DNA of 64,000 nt from Taklimakanibacter sp050251035 (GTDB lineage: Bacteria; Pseudomonadota; Alphaproteobacteria; Rhizobiales; Aestuariivirgaceae), in assembly GCA_050251035.1 (NCBI GenBank), contig JBFWNN010000004.1:1-64000 (forward strand), read 5' to 3'. Below the pieces are notes generated by a model. The model made no database searches, was not told the DNA's origin, and saw only the letters and a list, made by a program, of their open reading frames with translations. The first letter of the stretch is position 1. Each line of letters starts with the position of its first letter. Both the position numbers and the translations under genes were made by a program. Below are positions 15,059-24,235 of this stretch, piece after piece.

Positions 15059-18005
15059 AGGCGGCCCAGTAATAGGGGTGAGAGGCGGGCGGCAGGTCGG
15101 GGCCCGCGGCAGGATCGGTGTCTTCGACAACCGACATCGAGCGGCTCGACCGGAGCGCCACGGCCTGCGGCGGTGTGCCGGCGATCATCGCAAGCTGCGC
15201 CTGGCGCAAGGCGTGCGCTTTGTCGAGACCGCGATTGACCAGCCCGTGATAGAAGTCGGTCATGAGCCGCGCGGTCGAGTCGTCGGCGATCTGCCACAAG
15301 GTCGACATCACGGCGGAGGCGCCGCTGGCCTGGGCCAGCGCGCCGAAGCTCTCGATCTCCTCGCCTTCGGCGCCGCCGCCGCGCGCGGTCTCGCAGGCCG
15401 AGAGCGTAATGAGGTCGATGCCACGGAAGCGGAAGCGCTTCTCGGTGCGCAGCCGGTTCAGCGAAAGGCCATCGCCGTTCCCCAGCAGCAGATAGGAGTT
15501 CATCTCGTTGCCGGGCCGGAAACGGAAATGGCTGGCGATGTGCAGGATCTGCGGCTTCATCGTGAGCGCCTTGGCGAGGTTGCGTGCATCGAACTGGTCA
15601 TCCAGGCTCGGCGTGCCCTGGATGATGCCGAAGACCGCCGCGAGCTCCTGACGCACGCCGGGCAGCGCTGCGAAGCCGGGCAAAGCGCGCGTCACGCCGA
15701 AGCCCGCGCCCTTGACCTTGTCGCGCTCCGGAGCAGCGAACTCGGTCGGGATGGCGGGGTTGTGCAGCGCCAGGGCGAAGTCCTCGATGAGATAACGCCG
15801 GCCGTCATGGAGCGCGGCGAAGGGGACGTAACGCAGGAAACCGGAGAGATCGAGCAGCAACAACGGCGCTTTTGAGCCGTCGCGCCGCGCCGCGTCGAGA
15901 TCGGCCCTCACCGGCTTGATCAGCAGATCATAGAGGCCGGCGAGCTTCGCCTTGGCCTCGCCGTCGCGGCTCTCGACCGCCGCGACGGCGGCGAACACCC
16001 GATCGGCGAGCTCAGCGCGGGTCATCCGCACTTGCCGATGCACCGTCTCGCGCCCGGCGGCGCTCACAAAAAGATGAAGCCCGTCTTCGAGGCTCATGGC
16101 CTGGAGAAGCAGGACGTCCTGCCCCATGGCCGTCAGATCCGCCTGGAGCTTCTCGGTATAGCGGGGTTCGAAATCGACGGCTTCCTGCTGTCTGAGGCGC
16201 CGCTCGGCCTCGTTCCGTTCGATGAGGCCGATCGCTGCGGCGATGAAGTTTCTCACCGCCGCGTCGCGTTTCTCGGCGAGGTCGCGCCAGCGGCCCTGAT
16301 GCCCTGGCGAGAGCGAGGCGGTCTTCTCGCGGGCGGCAGCGAGCGCGCGCAGATCCGCCGCGAGCCGATGCTCGGGCGCCATGAGTCCCATGAGGCCGTC
16401 CCATAGCTTCTGTTCCTGCTTGGTGAGGCGGACACTGCCGGGCTCGATGTCGCGGCGGTCGGATGACTGAGCTTCGGCGCCGCGCGTGAACTCGTAGAAT
16501 TCCTCCTGCTTGAGAAGCCCGCCGACGAACTGCGTCTCGGCGAACTGGCCGTCGGCAAGGAGCAACTGCGCCAGAAGGCGGTAGGAAGGCTGGAAGCTCT
16601 CGCCGAGCGCCGAACGGAACTCGCTCGACAGGGCGCTGTTGCGAGCGCGCAGCGCCTGATGCGTGTTGACGGCCTGCTTGGCGAAGAACAGGGCGGCGCT
16701 GACGTTCCCCTTGGCCGCGAAGATACGCGCCAGCATGCGGAACGTGTAGCGCCGGTTGTCGATATCAGCGTCCTTGGCGCCCGCTTGGATGAGCAAGGCC
16801 TCGAGGCCGTAGTTCAGGGCCGCGTCGTGACGATCGAGCTTGCGGGATGTGTTGCCCAGCCGGCCAAGCATGGTGGCCACCTCGGCATGATCGGCGCCAA
16901 AGGTGGCGCGGATGACGGCCAGCGCCTGGCGATAGTGCGACAGCGCGGCTTCATATTGCCCAAGCTCGTCCTCGACATTGCCGAGATTGGTGAGCGGATG
17001 CACCATGTCGATGCTGTTCGCACCATAGCTTTGTTCGAGGATTGAGGCGGCGGCGAGATATTGCGCGCGCGCCTCGTCGTAGCGCGTCAAGCCCTGGTAG
17101 GCGAGGCCGAGCATCCCGTGGGTCGCGGCCAGAGTGCGCTGGTCGGGAGGCGTCCTGGCATAGATGGCCAGCGCCGATTGCGCCGCCGCGGCCGCCTCCC
17201 GATGGCGCGCCAGCAGGCTCAAGACGCGGCTCTCGGTCTTGAGCACGTCGGCGACGCCCTGAGCCTCCGGTCCGCCCCGTTTCAGGAAGATGGCCTTGGC
17301 CTTGTCCAGGGCGTCCAACGCCTCGCCATAGCGCGCGAGGTTGACCAAAGCGATGCCCTTGTTCTCATAGAGGCCCGCGACCACTTCGCTGTCGCCTCCG
17401 GCGATCCTGGTGAACAAAGCGAGGGCGGTCTCGTTGGCGGCGAGCGAGTCCTCATGGCGTCCCGCTCCGGCGAGTCCGCTGGCGAGGTTCATATAGGCGC
17501 CGGCGACTTGCGGGTGCTTCCTGCCCAACAGGCGCTCGAACAGGCGCCGCGCGCTCGCATAGGCCGCGACGGCTTCCTCGAAACGTCCGAGCCTTTCATA
17601 GGTGAAGCCGAGCTGCGACTGGATGTTCGCTTCGACGAAGGCCGATCCGGACCGTGTCCTGGCCAACGCCAAAGCGGCGGTGCCGACCTGCAAAGCCTGG
17701 TCGAGGTCACCTGGCCTGGCCCGCTCCCTGAGCGCGAAGCTCAAGAGATAGAGTGCTTGGACATCCTTCGATTGTGCCGCCATGGCGAGCCATCCGATGG
17801 CGGCATCGAGGTCGCGGGTGACGCCGTTGCCGTCGAGATAGGCCTCTCCCAGGCTGATCATGGCGCCCGGATCGCCGGACCGGGCCTGGGCGGTAAGCCG
17901 GGGGATGTCGGGGGCGGCCTGTCCGGTCTCGGCGAAGCATGGGCTGGCGCATCCTGCAAGCCACAGAATCACCGCAAGCCAGAGAACTGCCATCCGCCGT
18001 CGCAT
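15033..18005 (-). CDS. TPR-repeat CHAT-domain lipoprotein (caspase-like)
   Basis: A 990-residue protein. A 17-residue signal segment ends in a lipobox (WLAGC), so it is a probable lipoprotein; the residue after Cys is Ala, which favours the outer membrane. Sel1-like repeats follow (GDPGAMISLGEAYLDGNGV), then about ten tetratricopeptide repeats to about residue 480, then a helical linker and a C-terminal CHAT domain. CHAT is a caspase-clan fold. The His-Cys dyad is present in ILHIASHFRF (about H826) and LITLSACETARGG (about C871), so peptidase activity is possible. The CHAT C-terminus ends YYWAAFILMGNW, as usual for the family. Substrate unknown. Confidence 0.88.
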   Translation of the reverse strand: MRRRMAVLWLAVILWLAGCASPCFAETGQAAPDIPRLTAQARSGDPGAMISLGEAYLDGNGVTRDLDAAIGWLAMAAQSKDVQALYLLSFALRERARPGDLDQALQVGTAALALARTRSGSAFVEANIQSQLGFTYERLGRFEEAVAAYASARRLFERLLGRKHPQVAGAYMNLASGLAGAGRHEDSLAANETALALFTRIAGGDSEVVAGLYENKGIALVNLARYGEALDALDKAKAIFLKRGGPEAQGVADVLKTESRVLSLLARHREAAAAAQSALAIYARTPPDQRTLAATHGMLGLAYQGLTRYDEARAQYLAAASILEQSYGANSIDMVHPLTNLGNVEDELGQYEAALSHYRQALAVIRATFGADHAEVATMLGRLGNTSRKLDRHDAALNYGLEALLIQAGAKDADIDNRRYTFRMLARIFAAKGNVSAALFFAKQAVNTHQALRARNSALSSEFRSALGESFQPSYRLLAQLLLADGQFAETQFVGGLLKQEEFYEFTRGAEAQSSDRRDIEPGSVRLTKQEQKLWDGLMGLMAPEHRLAADLRALAAAREKTASLSPGHQGRWRDLAEKRDAAVRNFIAAAIGLIERNEAERRLRQQEAVDFEPRYTEKLQADLTAMGQDVLLLQAMSLEDGLHLFVSAAGRETVHRQVRMTRAELADRVFAAVAAVESRDGEAKAKLAGLYDLLIKPVRADLDAARRDGSKAPLLLLDLSGFLRYVPFAALHDGRRYLIEDFALALHNPAIPTEFAAPERDKVKGAGFGVTRALPGFAALPGVRQELAAVFGIIQGTPSLDDQFDARNLAKALTMKPQILHIASHFRFRPGNEMNSYLLLGNGDGLSLNRLRTEKRFRFRGIDLITLSACETARGGGAEGEEIESFGALAQASGASAVMSTLWQIADDSTARLMTDFYHGLVNRGLDKAHALRQAQLAMIAGTPPQAVALRSSRSMSVVEDTDPAAGPDLPPASHPYYWAAFILMGNWK

Positions 18006-18199
18006 GGGGTCCAATCGCAGGCTAGACCGGGATTATGACGCAAGCGGGAGGTTTTTCCAGCCGAATGGCGGCAGCTTGCCGCCGTCTGGCCCGGCCTCAT
18101 GGGACTCATCGCCGCGCCAGCCCTCGGTTCTTGCAGGCCTTGAGGCTCTAGGCTAGTTAGGCATCCCTGGATTTTACGGCTTTCGAGGGGATTTCCGAC

Positions 18200-18487
18200 A
18201 TGGCGGAGCAATCGGTCGACCATCACCTGGACATTGCAGCGCATCGCAGCACCTACGGCAATTTCGTGCGCGGCTCGGTGGCGCTGGGCATCATCTGCGC
18301 CTTCGTGCTGGTCGCCCTGTGCGCCTTCGCCTTCGGCCACACGCTCAACGTGTTCACCGGCTTCGTCGGGCTGATCATCGGCGTCATCGCCGTCCTGATC
18401 GACGCGCGCTCGGGCTCGCAGCGCTGGCTCCTGTCGATCGGCGTCCTCGTGCTCTTCGGACTGATCACCGCCGTCAGCGTCGGCTAG
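18200..18487 (+). CDS. aa3-type cytochrome c oxidase subunit IV
   Basis: A 95-residue membrane protein. A hydrophilic N-terminus (MAEQSVDHHLDIAAHRSTYGNF) is followed by two or three hydrophobic helices. It matches the short alphaproteobacterial aa3-oxidase subunit IV family (COX4_pro_2), an accessory of the terminal oxidase in the inner membrane. It lies directly upstream of pntAA, a common arrangement in Hyphomicrobiales. No other cox genes are in the window. Confidence 0.85.
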   Translation: MAEQSVDHHLDIAAHRSTYGNFVRGSVALGIICAFVLVALCAFAFGHTLNVFTGFVGLIIGVIAVLIDARSGSQRWLLSIGVLVLFGLITAVSVG

Positions 18488-18499
18488 GGCCTGCGCCAT

Positions 18500-19612
18500 A
18501 TGAAGATCGCGGTCTCAGCCGAAACTCATCCGGGCGAGAGCCGCGTTGCGGCGACCCCCGACACGATCAAGGCTTTCGTCAAGAAGGGGATGGAGGTCGC
18601 CGTCGAGGCGGGCGCGGGCGCCGGGGCGTTCATCTCGGATGATGCCTTCGCCGGTGCCGGCGCCAAGGTCGGCAAGGGCGATGCGGCGCTGAAAGACGCC
18701 GACATCCTGCTCAGTGTCCGCCGCCCCGAGGGCAAGACCACCGAAGGGCTCAAGAAGGGCGCCGTCGTCGCCGCCATCCTCGATCCTTACGGCGACCGGC
18801 CGGGACTCGAGGCGCTGGCCAGGCAAGGCCTCACCCTCTTCGCCATGGAGCTCATGCCGCGCATCACCCGCGCGCAATCGATGGACGTGCTCTCCTCGCA
18901 AGCCAACCTCGCCGGCTACAAGGCAGTGATCGACGCCGCGGCCCAGTTCGGCCGCGCCTTCCCGATGATGATGACGGCGGCGGGCACGGTGCCGCCGGCC
19001 AAGGTCTTCATCATGGGCGTGGGGGTCGCGGGCCTCCAGGCGATCGCCACCGCGCGCCGGCTCGGCGCCATCGTGTCGGCGACCGACGTGCGCAAGGCGA
19101 CGGAAGAGCAGGTCAAGAGCCTCGGCGGCAAGTTCGTCTTCGCCGACGTGGCGGACGCGGCGACCGCCGGCGGCTATGCCCGCGAGCTCTCGGCCGAGGA
19201 CAAGGCCAAGCAGGCGGCGCTCATCGCCGAGCACATCAAGGCGCAGGACATCGTCATCACCACCGCCCTCATCCCGGGTCGGCCGGCGCCGGTGCTGGTC
19301 ACCCCGGACATGGTCGAGACGATGAAGCCCGGCTCGGTGATCGTCGATCTCGCGGTCGAGCGCGGCGGCAACTGCCCGCTGTCTAAGCCGGGCGAGATCG
19401 TGACCCACAAGGGCGTCACCATCATGGGCAATCTCAATCTCGCCGGCCGGCTCGCCGGCAACGCCTCGCCGCTCTATGCCAGGAACCTGCAGAACTTCCT
19501 CGATCCCCTGATCAAGGACGGGGCGCTGAAGATCGACTGGGCGGACGAGATCGTCACCGGCACGCTCGTCGCCAAGGACGGCGAGCTGGTGCACAAGATG
19601 TTCAAGTCTTAA
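18500..19612 (+). CDS. pntAA: NAD(P) transhydrogenase alpha subunit, part 1
   Basis: A 370-residue soluble NAD(H)-binding domain (dI) of the proton-translocating transhydrogenase, which makes NADPH using the proton gradient. It shows AVSAETHPGESRVAATPDT at the N-terminus, the NAD-binding VFIMGVGVAGLQAIATARRLGA near residue 170, and ITTALIPGRPAP near 253. It is the short, split alphaproteobacterial form, without the membrane helices carried by E. coli PntA. It is the first gene of the pntAA-pntAB-(unknown)-pntB operon, 12 bases after the oxidase subunit gene. Confidence 0.96.
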   Translation: MKIAVSAETHPGESRVAATPDTIKAFVKKGMEVAVEAGAGAGAFISDDAFAGAGAKVGKGDAALKDADILLSVRRPEGKTTEGLKKGAVVAAILDPYGDRPGLEALARQGLTLFAMELMPRITRAQSMDVLSSQANLAGYKAVIDAAAQFGRAFPMMMTAAGTVPPAKVFIMGVGVAGLQAIATARRLGAIVSATDVRKATEEQVKSLGGKFVFADVADAATAGGYARELSAEDKAKQAALIAEHIKAQDIVITTALIPGRPAPVLVTPDMVETMKPGSVIVDLAVERGGNCPLSKPGEIVTHKGVTIMGNLNLAGRLAGNASPLYARNLQNFLDPLIKDGALKIDWADEIVTGTLVAKDGELVHKMFKS

Positions 19613-19623
19613 GGGACCTCCCG

Positions 19624-19953
19624 ATGGAACATGCGATCGATCCTTTCGTCTCGCTCTTCGCGATCTTCGTGCTGGCGGTTTTCGTCGGCTATTACGTCGT
19701 GTGGAACGTGACGCCGGCGCTGCACACGCCCTTGATGTCGGTCACCAACGCGATCTCCTCGGTGATCGTGGTCGGCGCGCTGCTGGCGGTGGGCGCGGGC
19801 GCCATCGCGTCGGGCTCGACGCTCGCCATGATCTTCGGCTTCCTTGCCCTGATCCTCGCCTCGGTCAACATCTTCGGCGGCTTCCTCGTCACCCAGCGCA
19901 TGCTGGCGATGTACAAGAAGAAGGACCCTGCCGCGTCCAAGAAGAGCCACTGA
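19624..19953 (+). CDS. pntAB: NAD(P) transhydrogenase alpha subunit, part 2 (membrane)
   Basis: A 109-residue membrane segment of the transhydrogenase with three to four helices: FVSLFAIFVLAVFVGYYVVW, VTNAISSVIVVGALL, IFGFLALILASVNIFGGFLV. It ends FLVTQRMLAMYKKKDPA, the typical PntAB C-terminus. Together with PntB it forms the proton channel. Its TGA overlaps the ATG of an unexpected secreted-protein gene rather than leading straight to pntB. Confidence 0.95.
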   Translation: MEHAIDPFVSLFAIFVLAVFVGYYVVWNVTPALHTPLMSVTNAISSVIVVGALLAVGAGAIASGSTLAMIFGFLALILASVNIFGGFLVTQRMLAMYKKKDPAASKKSH

Positions 19954-20519
19954 TGCCGCGGATGAGGGGACTGCGGGGGCGGCTTCTTGCGGCAGGCGTG
20001 GCGCTGCTCAGTCTTGCGGGCGCGGGCAGCGCGCCGGCGCGTGACCTCACCGACGCCGAGACCGCCGGGCTCGCGGAAGCCGTCGCCGGCTTCGATGCGG
20101 CGATGGAAGGCAAGGATATCCCGACACTCGTCAAGGCCATCCCGCCGCGCGTCATCAAGGCGATGGCCGAGCATGACGGTGTCAGCGAGGACGAGATCCG
20201 CAAAGCGCTGGGCGATCTCATCGGCCAGACGCTCGTGGCGCTGCCGGTCCATTCCTTCACCGTGAAGATGTCCGAGGCCGAGCGCGGCGAGCTCAAGGAC
20301 GGCACCCCCTATCTGCTCATCCCGACCGACACGATCATGACGACGGGCGGCGAGGGCAAGACCCTCATGCGCGCCCAGACGCTGGCGCTGCTCGACGGCG
20401 ATGCGTGGTACCTGGTGCGCAGCAGCGATACGCAGCAGGTCTCCGCCCTGCGCGAGGCCTATCCCGAATATGAGGCGGTGGCTTTCCAAGAGGCCACCAT
20501 GGAGCTTGTCAAGGAATAG
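19953..20519 (+). CDS. Secreted hypothetical protein inside the pnt operon
   Basis: A 188-residue protein with a clear signal peptide (RLLAAGVALLSLAGAGSAPA, then cleavage). The acidic, helical mature domain starts RDLTDAETAGLAEAVAGFDA and ends VAFQEATMELVKE. Its ATG overlaps the pntAB stop (TGATG) and its stop lies 2 bases before the pntB ATG, so it is co-translated with the transhydrogenase. I do not recognise a family; the middle resembles proteins that follow a 'residual toxicity/dose' pattern only loosely and no function is claimed. An export signal points to the periplasm, where it could contact the membrane complex. Confidence 0.75.
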   Translation: MPRMRGLRGRLLAAGVALLSLAGAGSAPARDLTDAETAGLAEAVAGFDAAMEGKDIPTLVKAIPPRVIKAMAEHDGVSEDEIRKALGDLIGQTLVALPVHSFTVKMSEAERGELKDGTPYLLIPTDTIMTTGGEGKTLMRAQTLALLDGDAWYLVRSSDTQQVSALREAYPEYEAVAFQEATMELVKE

Positions 20520-20521
20520 TC

Positions 20522-21916
20522 ATGAGCGCTTCTCTCGCCGCCTTCCTCTATCTGGTCTCCGGTGCTCTGTTCATCCTGGCGCTGCGCGGCCTGTCGAGCC
20601 CCGAATCCTCGAGGCAGGGCAATCTCTTCGGCATGATCGGCATGGGACTTGCGATCGTGACGACGCTGCTCCTCGCGGCGCCCGCGAGCGGGCTCGCCTG
20701 GGCCCTGATCATCGGCGGCATCGCCATCGGCGGCGCCATCGGCGCCGTCACCGCCAGGCGCATCGCCATGACGGCCATGCCGCAGCTCGTCGCCGCCTTC
20801 CACTCGCTCGTCGGCCTCGCCGCCGTCTTCGTGGCCGCCGCCGCCTATTATGCTCCCGAGGCCTTCGGCATCGCCACCAATGGCGAGATCCACGCCCAGA
20901 GCCGCATCGAGATGGCGCTCGGCGCCGCCATCGGCGCGCTCACCTTCACCGGCTCGATCATCGCCTTCCTCAAGCTCGACGGACGGATGAGCGGCAAGCC
21001 GATCATCCTGCCGGGCCGGCACTACATCAACATCGCGCTCGCCCTTGCGCTCGTGTTCTTCATCTACGGCTTCTTCGCCAGCCAGAGCGCCTTCGACTTC
21101 TGGATGATCGTGATCGTCAGTCTCGTGCTGGGCTTCCTGCTCATAGTGCCGATCGGCGGCGCCGACATGCCGGTCGTCATCTCGATGCTCAATTCCTATT
21201 CGGGCTGGGCGGCGGCAGGCATCGGCTTCACCCTCGCCAACACGGCGCTCATCATCACCGGCGCGCTCGTCGGCTCGTCGGGCGCCATCCTCTCCTACAT
21301 CATGTGCAAGGGCATGAACCGCTCCTTCATCAGCGTCATCCTGGGCGGCTTCGGCGGCGAGACGGCGGCCGCGGCGGGCGGTGCCGAAGCGCGGCCCGTG
21401 AAGCAGGGCTCGGCGGACGATGCCGCCTTCATCATGAAGAATGCGGGCTCGGTCATCATCGTGCCGGGCTACGGCATGGCGGTGGCGCAGGCCCAGCATG
21501 CGCTGCGCGAGATGGCGGACCATCTCAAGAAGGCGGGCGTCACGGTCAAATACGCCATTCATCCGGTGGCCGGGCGCATGCCGGGGCACATGAACGTGCT
21601 GCTCGCCGAGGCCAATGTGCCATATGACGAGGTGTTCGAGCTCGAGGACATCAATTCCGAATTCGCCCAGTCCGACGTCGCCTTCGTCATCGGCGCCAAT
21701 GACGTGACCAATCCCGCCGCCAAGGACGACCCGGCCTCGCCGATCTACGGCATGCCGGTGCTCGAAGTGTGGAAGGCGAACACGGTCATGTTCATCAAGC
21801 GCGGCATGTCGTCGGGCTATGCCGGCATCGACAACGGCCTGTTCTACCGCGACAACACCATGATGCTGTTCGGCGACGCCAAGAAGATGACCGAAGAGAT
21901 CGTCAAGGCGATGTGA
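20522..21916 (+). CDS. pntB: NAD(P) transhydrogenase beta subunit
   Basis: A 464-residue membrane protein. About eight or nine N-terminal helices (residues 1-260) lead into the NADP(H)-binding domain dIII. Motifs: VIIVPGYGMAVAQAQHALRE near residue 318, YAIHPVAGRMPGHMNVLLAE near 348, and SDVAFVIGANDVTNPAA near 390. Length is typical. It completes the transhydrogenase operon and starts 2 bases after the inserted secreted-protein gene. Confidence 0.96.
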   Translation: MSASLAAFLYLVSGALFILALRGLSSPESSRQGNLFGMIGMGLAIVTTLLLAAPASGLAWALIIGGIAIGGAIGAVTARRIAMTAMPQLVAAFHSLVGLAAVFVAAAAYYAPEAFGIATNGEIHAQSRIEMALGAAIGALTFTGSIIAFLKLDGRMSGKPIILPGRHYINIALALALVFFIYGFFASQSAFDFWMIVIVSLVLGFLLIVPIGGADMPVVISMLNSYSGWAAAGIGFTLANTALIITGALVGSSGAILSYIMCKGMNRSFISVILGGFGGETAAAAGGAEARPVKQGSADDAAFIMKNAGSVIIVPGYGMAVAQAQHALREMADHLKKAGVTVKYAIHPVAGRMPGHMNVLLAEANVPYDEVFELEDINSEFAQSDVAFVIGANDVTNPAAKDDPASPIYGMPVLEVWKANTVMFIKRGMSSGYAGIDNGLFYRDNTMMLFGDAKKMTEEIVKAM

Positions 21917-21924
21917 GCCCTGCC

Positions 21925-22257
21925 GTGACGCTCGATTTCGAGCGCGACGGCGTCGCGGCCGCGCCGGGCCTGGTCGGCGCCGGTGTCCTGAGCCAGCTTG
22001 CGGGAGAGTTCGAGGACCCGGAAACGGGGCGCTGAAGGTGATCGCCGGCAGCCACCGCCGGGGACGGCTCAGCGATAGTGAAGGTCGAGGGTCAGGCCGT
22101 GACCTGCGCGGTCGCTGCCGGCGGCGTCCTGGCCATGAAGGCGCTGACGCTCCATGCCAGCGACGCTTCGCGCTCGCCGCGCCGAAGACGGGTGCTGCAT
22201 GTCGATTATTGCTTCGGCGCGCTACCGGAGGCGCTCCAATGGGCGCTCGAGGTGTGA
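21925..22257 (+). pseudogene. Degenerate phytanoyl-CoA-dioxygenase-like gene
   Basis: Three pieces in two frames resemble a small phytanoyl-CoA dioxygenase (Fe/2-oxoglutarate) protein. VTLDFERDGVAAAPGLVGAG forms the N-terminus. LKVIAGSHRRGRLSD follows, corresponding to the stretch before the distal metal-His region. Then EGQAVTCAVAAGGVLAMKAL and LTLHASDASRSPRRRRVLHV lead to ALPEALQWALEV and a stop. Compared with the usual 220-250 residues, the central part with the HxD metal motif is gone and there is at least one frameshift. It is therefore a remnant downstream of pntB. Confidence 0.65.
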
Positions 22258-22263
22258 GGCGAG

Positions 22264-23001
22264 CTATTGCACGCCATATCGGTCCTTGAGAACGGCGAGC
22301 GCCTTGTCCGTGGAATCGCCGGCCTGAATCTCCGCAGACGTATGAAGAAGCACATTGGCGGCGAGATAGGGCAGGGGATCGTCGCTGGGGCGCTTCGCGA
22401 GCTTCTGGTAAAAGAGCGGCACGGGAACAGTTAGTACGCCGATCGCCCGCGTCAGCTCGAATCCCATGCAGAGATACTGCATTCGCGGCGATGCATCGCT
22501 GTCGATGAAGATCATTGTCTTCTCTATGGTCCAGGTCTGCTGCTCGAAATAGATCGTCGCGCGGCAAGGTGCCGGTTGCGGCGGGAAAAGGAATTTGGCT
22601 CCGATCTGGGCATCGATGTGGAGCTCCTTGTCGACTTGCCGATCTCGTCGGTCGAAGTCCGCGGGCTCGGCGGCCACATAGATCTCGATCTGGGCCGTCT
22701 CAGGTTCGGCGACCACGCTGCCATAGGCGCCCGGCACGCGGGATCTGAGATCAGCGAGAATGTGCGGAAGCTTCGGATCGCAACCGTCGCTCTGGCAGTG
22801 GATGTAGATCCTGGGCGGCTGCCGGAATTTTAGAAAGCCGGCGTAGGTCTCCGCCGATGCCGCGTATTTGATGATGAACTCCAGCCGCTGCTCAGGGTTA
22901 AGCGCGCGGATATAGGTGTCAACATTTGCTTCGGGCCGGGGCTCGCCCGACAGGAGAGTCGAGACGGCGGACAGCACCAGCCAGTTGACCACTGAAAACA
23001 A
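22264..23001 (-). CDS. Hypothetical exported protein (DUF2927-like)
   Basis: A 245-residue protein with a short hydrophobic N-terminus (FSVVNWLVLSAVSTLLSG) that may be a signal peptide. The mixed alpha/beta body includes RIYIHCQSDGCDPKLPHILA near residue 65 and MQYLCMGFELTRAIGVLTVP near 175. The latter resembles the conserved Cys/Glu-containing stretch of DUF2927, but I am not sure of the assignment. The upstream-most start is TTG at 23001 after AGGGCGA. It is convergent with the degraded dioxygenase gene and divergent from the MotA-like gene. Confidence 0.6.
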   Translation of the reverse strand: MFSVVNWLVLSAVSTLLSGEPRPEANVDTYIRALNPEQRLEFIIKYAASAETYAGFLKFRQPPRIYIHCQSDGCDPKLPHILADLRSRVPGAYGSVVAEPETAQIEIYVAAEPADFDRRDRQVDKELHIDAQIGAKFLFPPQPAPCRATIYFEQQTWTIEKTMIFIDSDASPRMQYLCMGFELTRAIGVLTVPVPLFYQKLAKRPSDDPLPYLAANVLLHTSAEIQAGDSTDKALAVLKDRYGVQ

Positions 23002-23143
23002 GACTTATCGCCCTATATTATTGGGAATATACGCCAATTCCCTGTTTCGTGCTTCTGGTTTAGGCAAAACCTTCATGGTCTCGCTGTTAACCCGCCACGC
23101 AATCGTCTAGATTTGCCGCCATTTACCGCCGCTTGAGGTTCTG

Positions 23144-24232
23144 ATGGCGACCATGGCCGACGCAAAAGAGCACACTGTCCTCGAATTGCCCAAAGTCTAT
23201 CTCGTCCGCATGCTCGTGTTCATGCTGGTCGTGACCATCCTCGCGGTTGTTCTATTTCCCCATATGCAACGGGCCTTTATGGCCAATCCGGGCCTCAATG
23301 CGGTGATCGTCGGAGCGCTGCTCCTTGGCGTGATCTATTCCTTCCGCATGGTCTGGCGGCTGTGGCCCGAAATCAACTGGGTCAACGGCTTCCGAATCGC
23401 CAATCCTGGCCTCGAGCTCACCCATACGCCGAAGCTCCTCGGACCGATGGCGACCTTGTTCCGCGACCGGCCCAACCGCACCGTCCTGTCGCCTTTGTCG
23501 ATGCGCTCGCTGCTCGATTCGATCGCGTCGCGCCTCGATGAAGCCCGCGACATCTCGCGCTACATGGTCGGCCTCCTGATCTTCCTGGGCCTGCTCGGCA
23601 CCTTCTGGGGCCTGCTCGAGACGGTGACTTCGGTCGGCGACGCGATCCGGTCGCTCGATGTCTCGTCCGCCCAGTCGGCGACCGTCTTCGAGGAACTGAA
23701 GACCGGCCTCGAGGCGCCGCTCTCCGGCATGGGCCTCGCCTTCTCGTCCTCGCTCTTCGGCCTCGCCGGCTCGCTCATCCTCGGCTTCCTCGAATTGCAG
23801 GCGAGCCAGGCGCAGAACCGCTTCTACAACGACCTAGAAGACTGGCTGTCGACGATCACCGATCTCCAGGCGGGCGAGAGCGGCTCGCTCGCCGTGCCCG
23901 GCTATCTGAGACTCGATATTGCCGGCCTCCATAAGGGCATCGAGCGCATCAACCAGACGCTCGATGACGCGCTGACGGCCGACGCGCCGACGCCGGCAGC
24001 GGGCACGCCCAGTCTCGCCGCCCAGGACGGGGAATCGATGGAGAAGCTCGCCGACGCGGTGGCGAGCCTCGTCCAGCAGATGCGCGAGGAGCAGAAGATC
24101 GTCCGGCAATGGGCGCAAGCCCAGCAGGTGCAGCAGAACGAGATGCAGAAGCTCATCCTGCGCACCACCAAGCAAATGCCGGCCTCGGCCGGGCGCTTCA
24201 GCCAGGCGGCCGCCGTCGAGGACGAGGAATAG
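23144..24232 (+). CDS. MotA/TolQ/ExbB-type proton channel protein
   Basis: A 362-residue inner-membrane protein. It has helices at about residues 20-40, 48-68, 142-165 (YMVGLLIFLGLLGTFWGLLE) and 190-215 (GMGLAFSSSLFGLAGSLILG). The last two are the conserved MotA/ExbB channel helices. A coiled-coil-rich C-terminal tail follows. It starts 6 bases after a GAGG and is followed after 3 bases by an OmpA/MotB-like partner, so the two form a proton-driven stator-like pair. No flagellar genes are present. The pair probably couples proton flow to an envelope function. Confidence 0.85.
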   Translation: MATMADAKEHTVLELPKVYLVRMLVFMLVVTILAVVLFPHMQRAFMANPGLNAVIVGALLLGVIYSFRMVWRLWPEINWVNGFRIANPGLELTHTPKLLGPMATLFRDRPNRTVLSPLSMRSLLDSIASRLDEARDISRYMVGLLIFLGLLGTFWGLLETVTSVGDAIRSLDVSSAQSATVFEELKTGLEAPLSGMGLAFSSSLFGLAGSLILGFLELQASQAQNRFYNDLEDWLSTITDLQAGESGSLAVPGYLRLDIAGLHKGIERINQTLDDALTADAPTPAAGTPSLAAQDGESMEKLADAVASLVQQMREEQKIVRQWAQAQQVQQNEMQKLILRTTKQMPASAGRFSQAAAVEDEE

Positions 24233-24235
24233 GCC

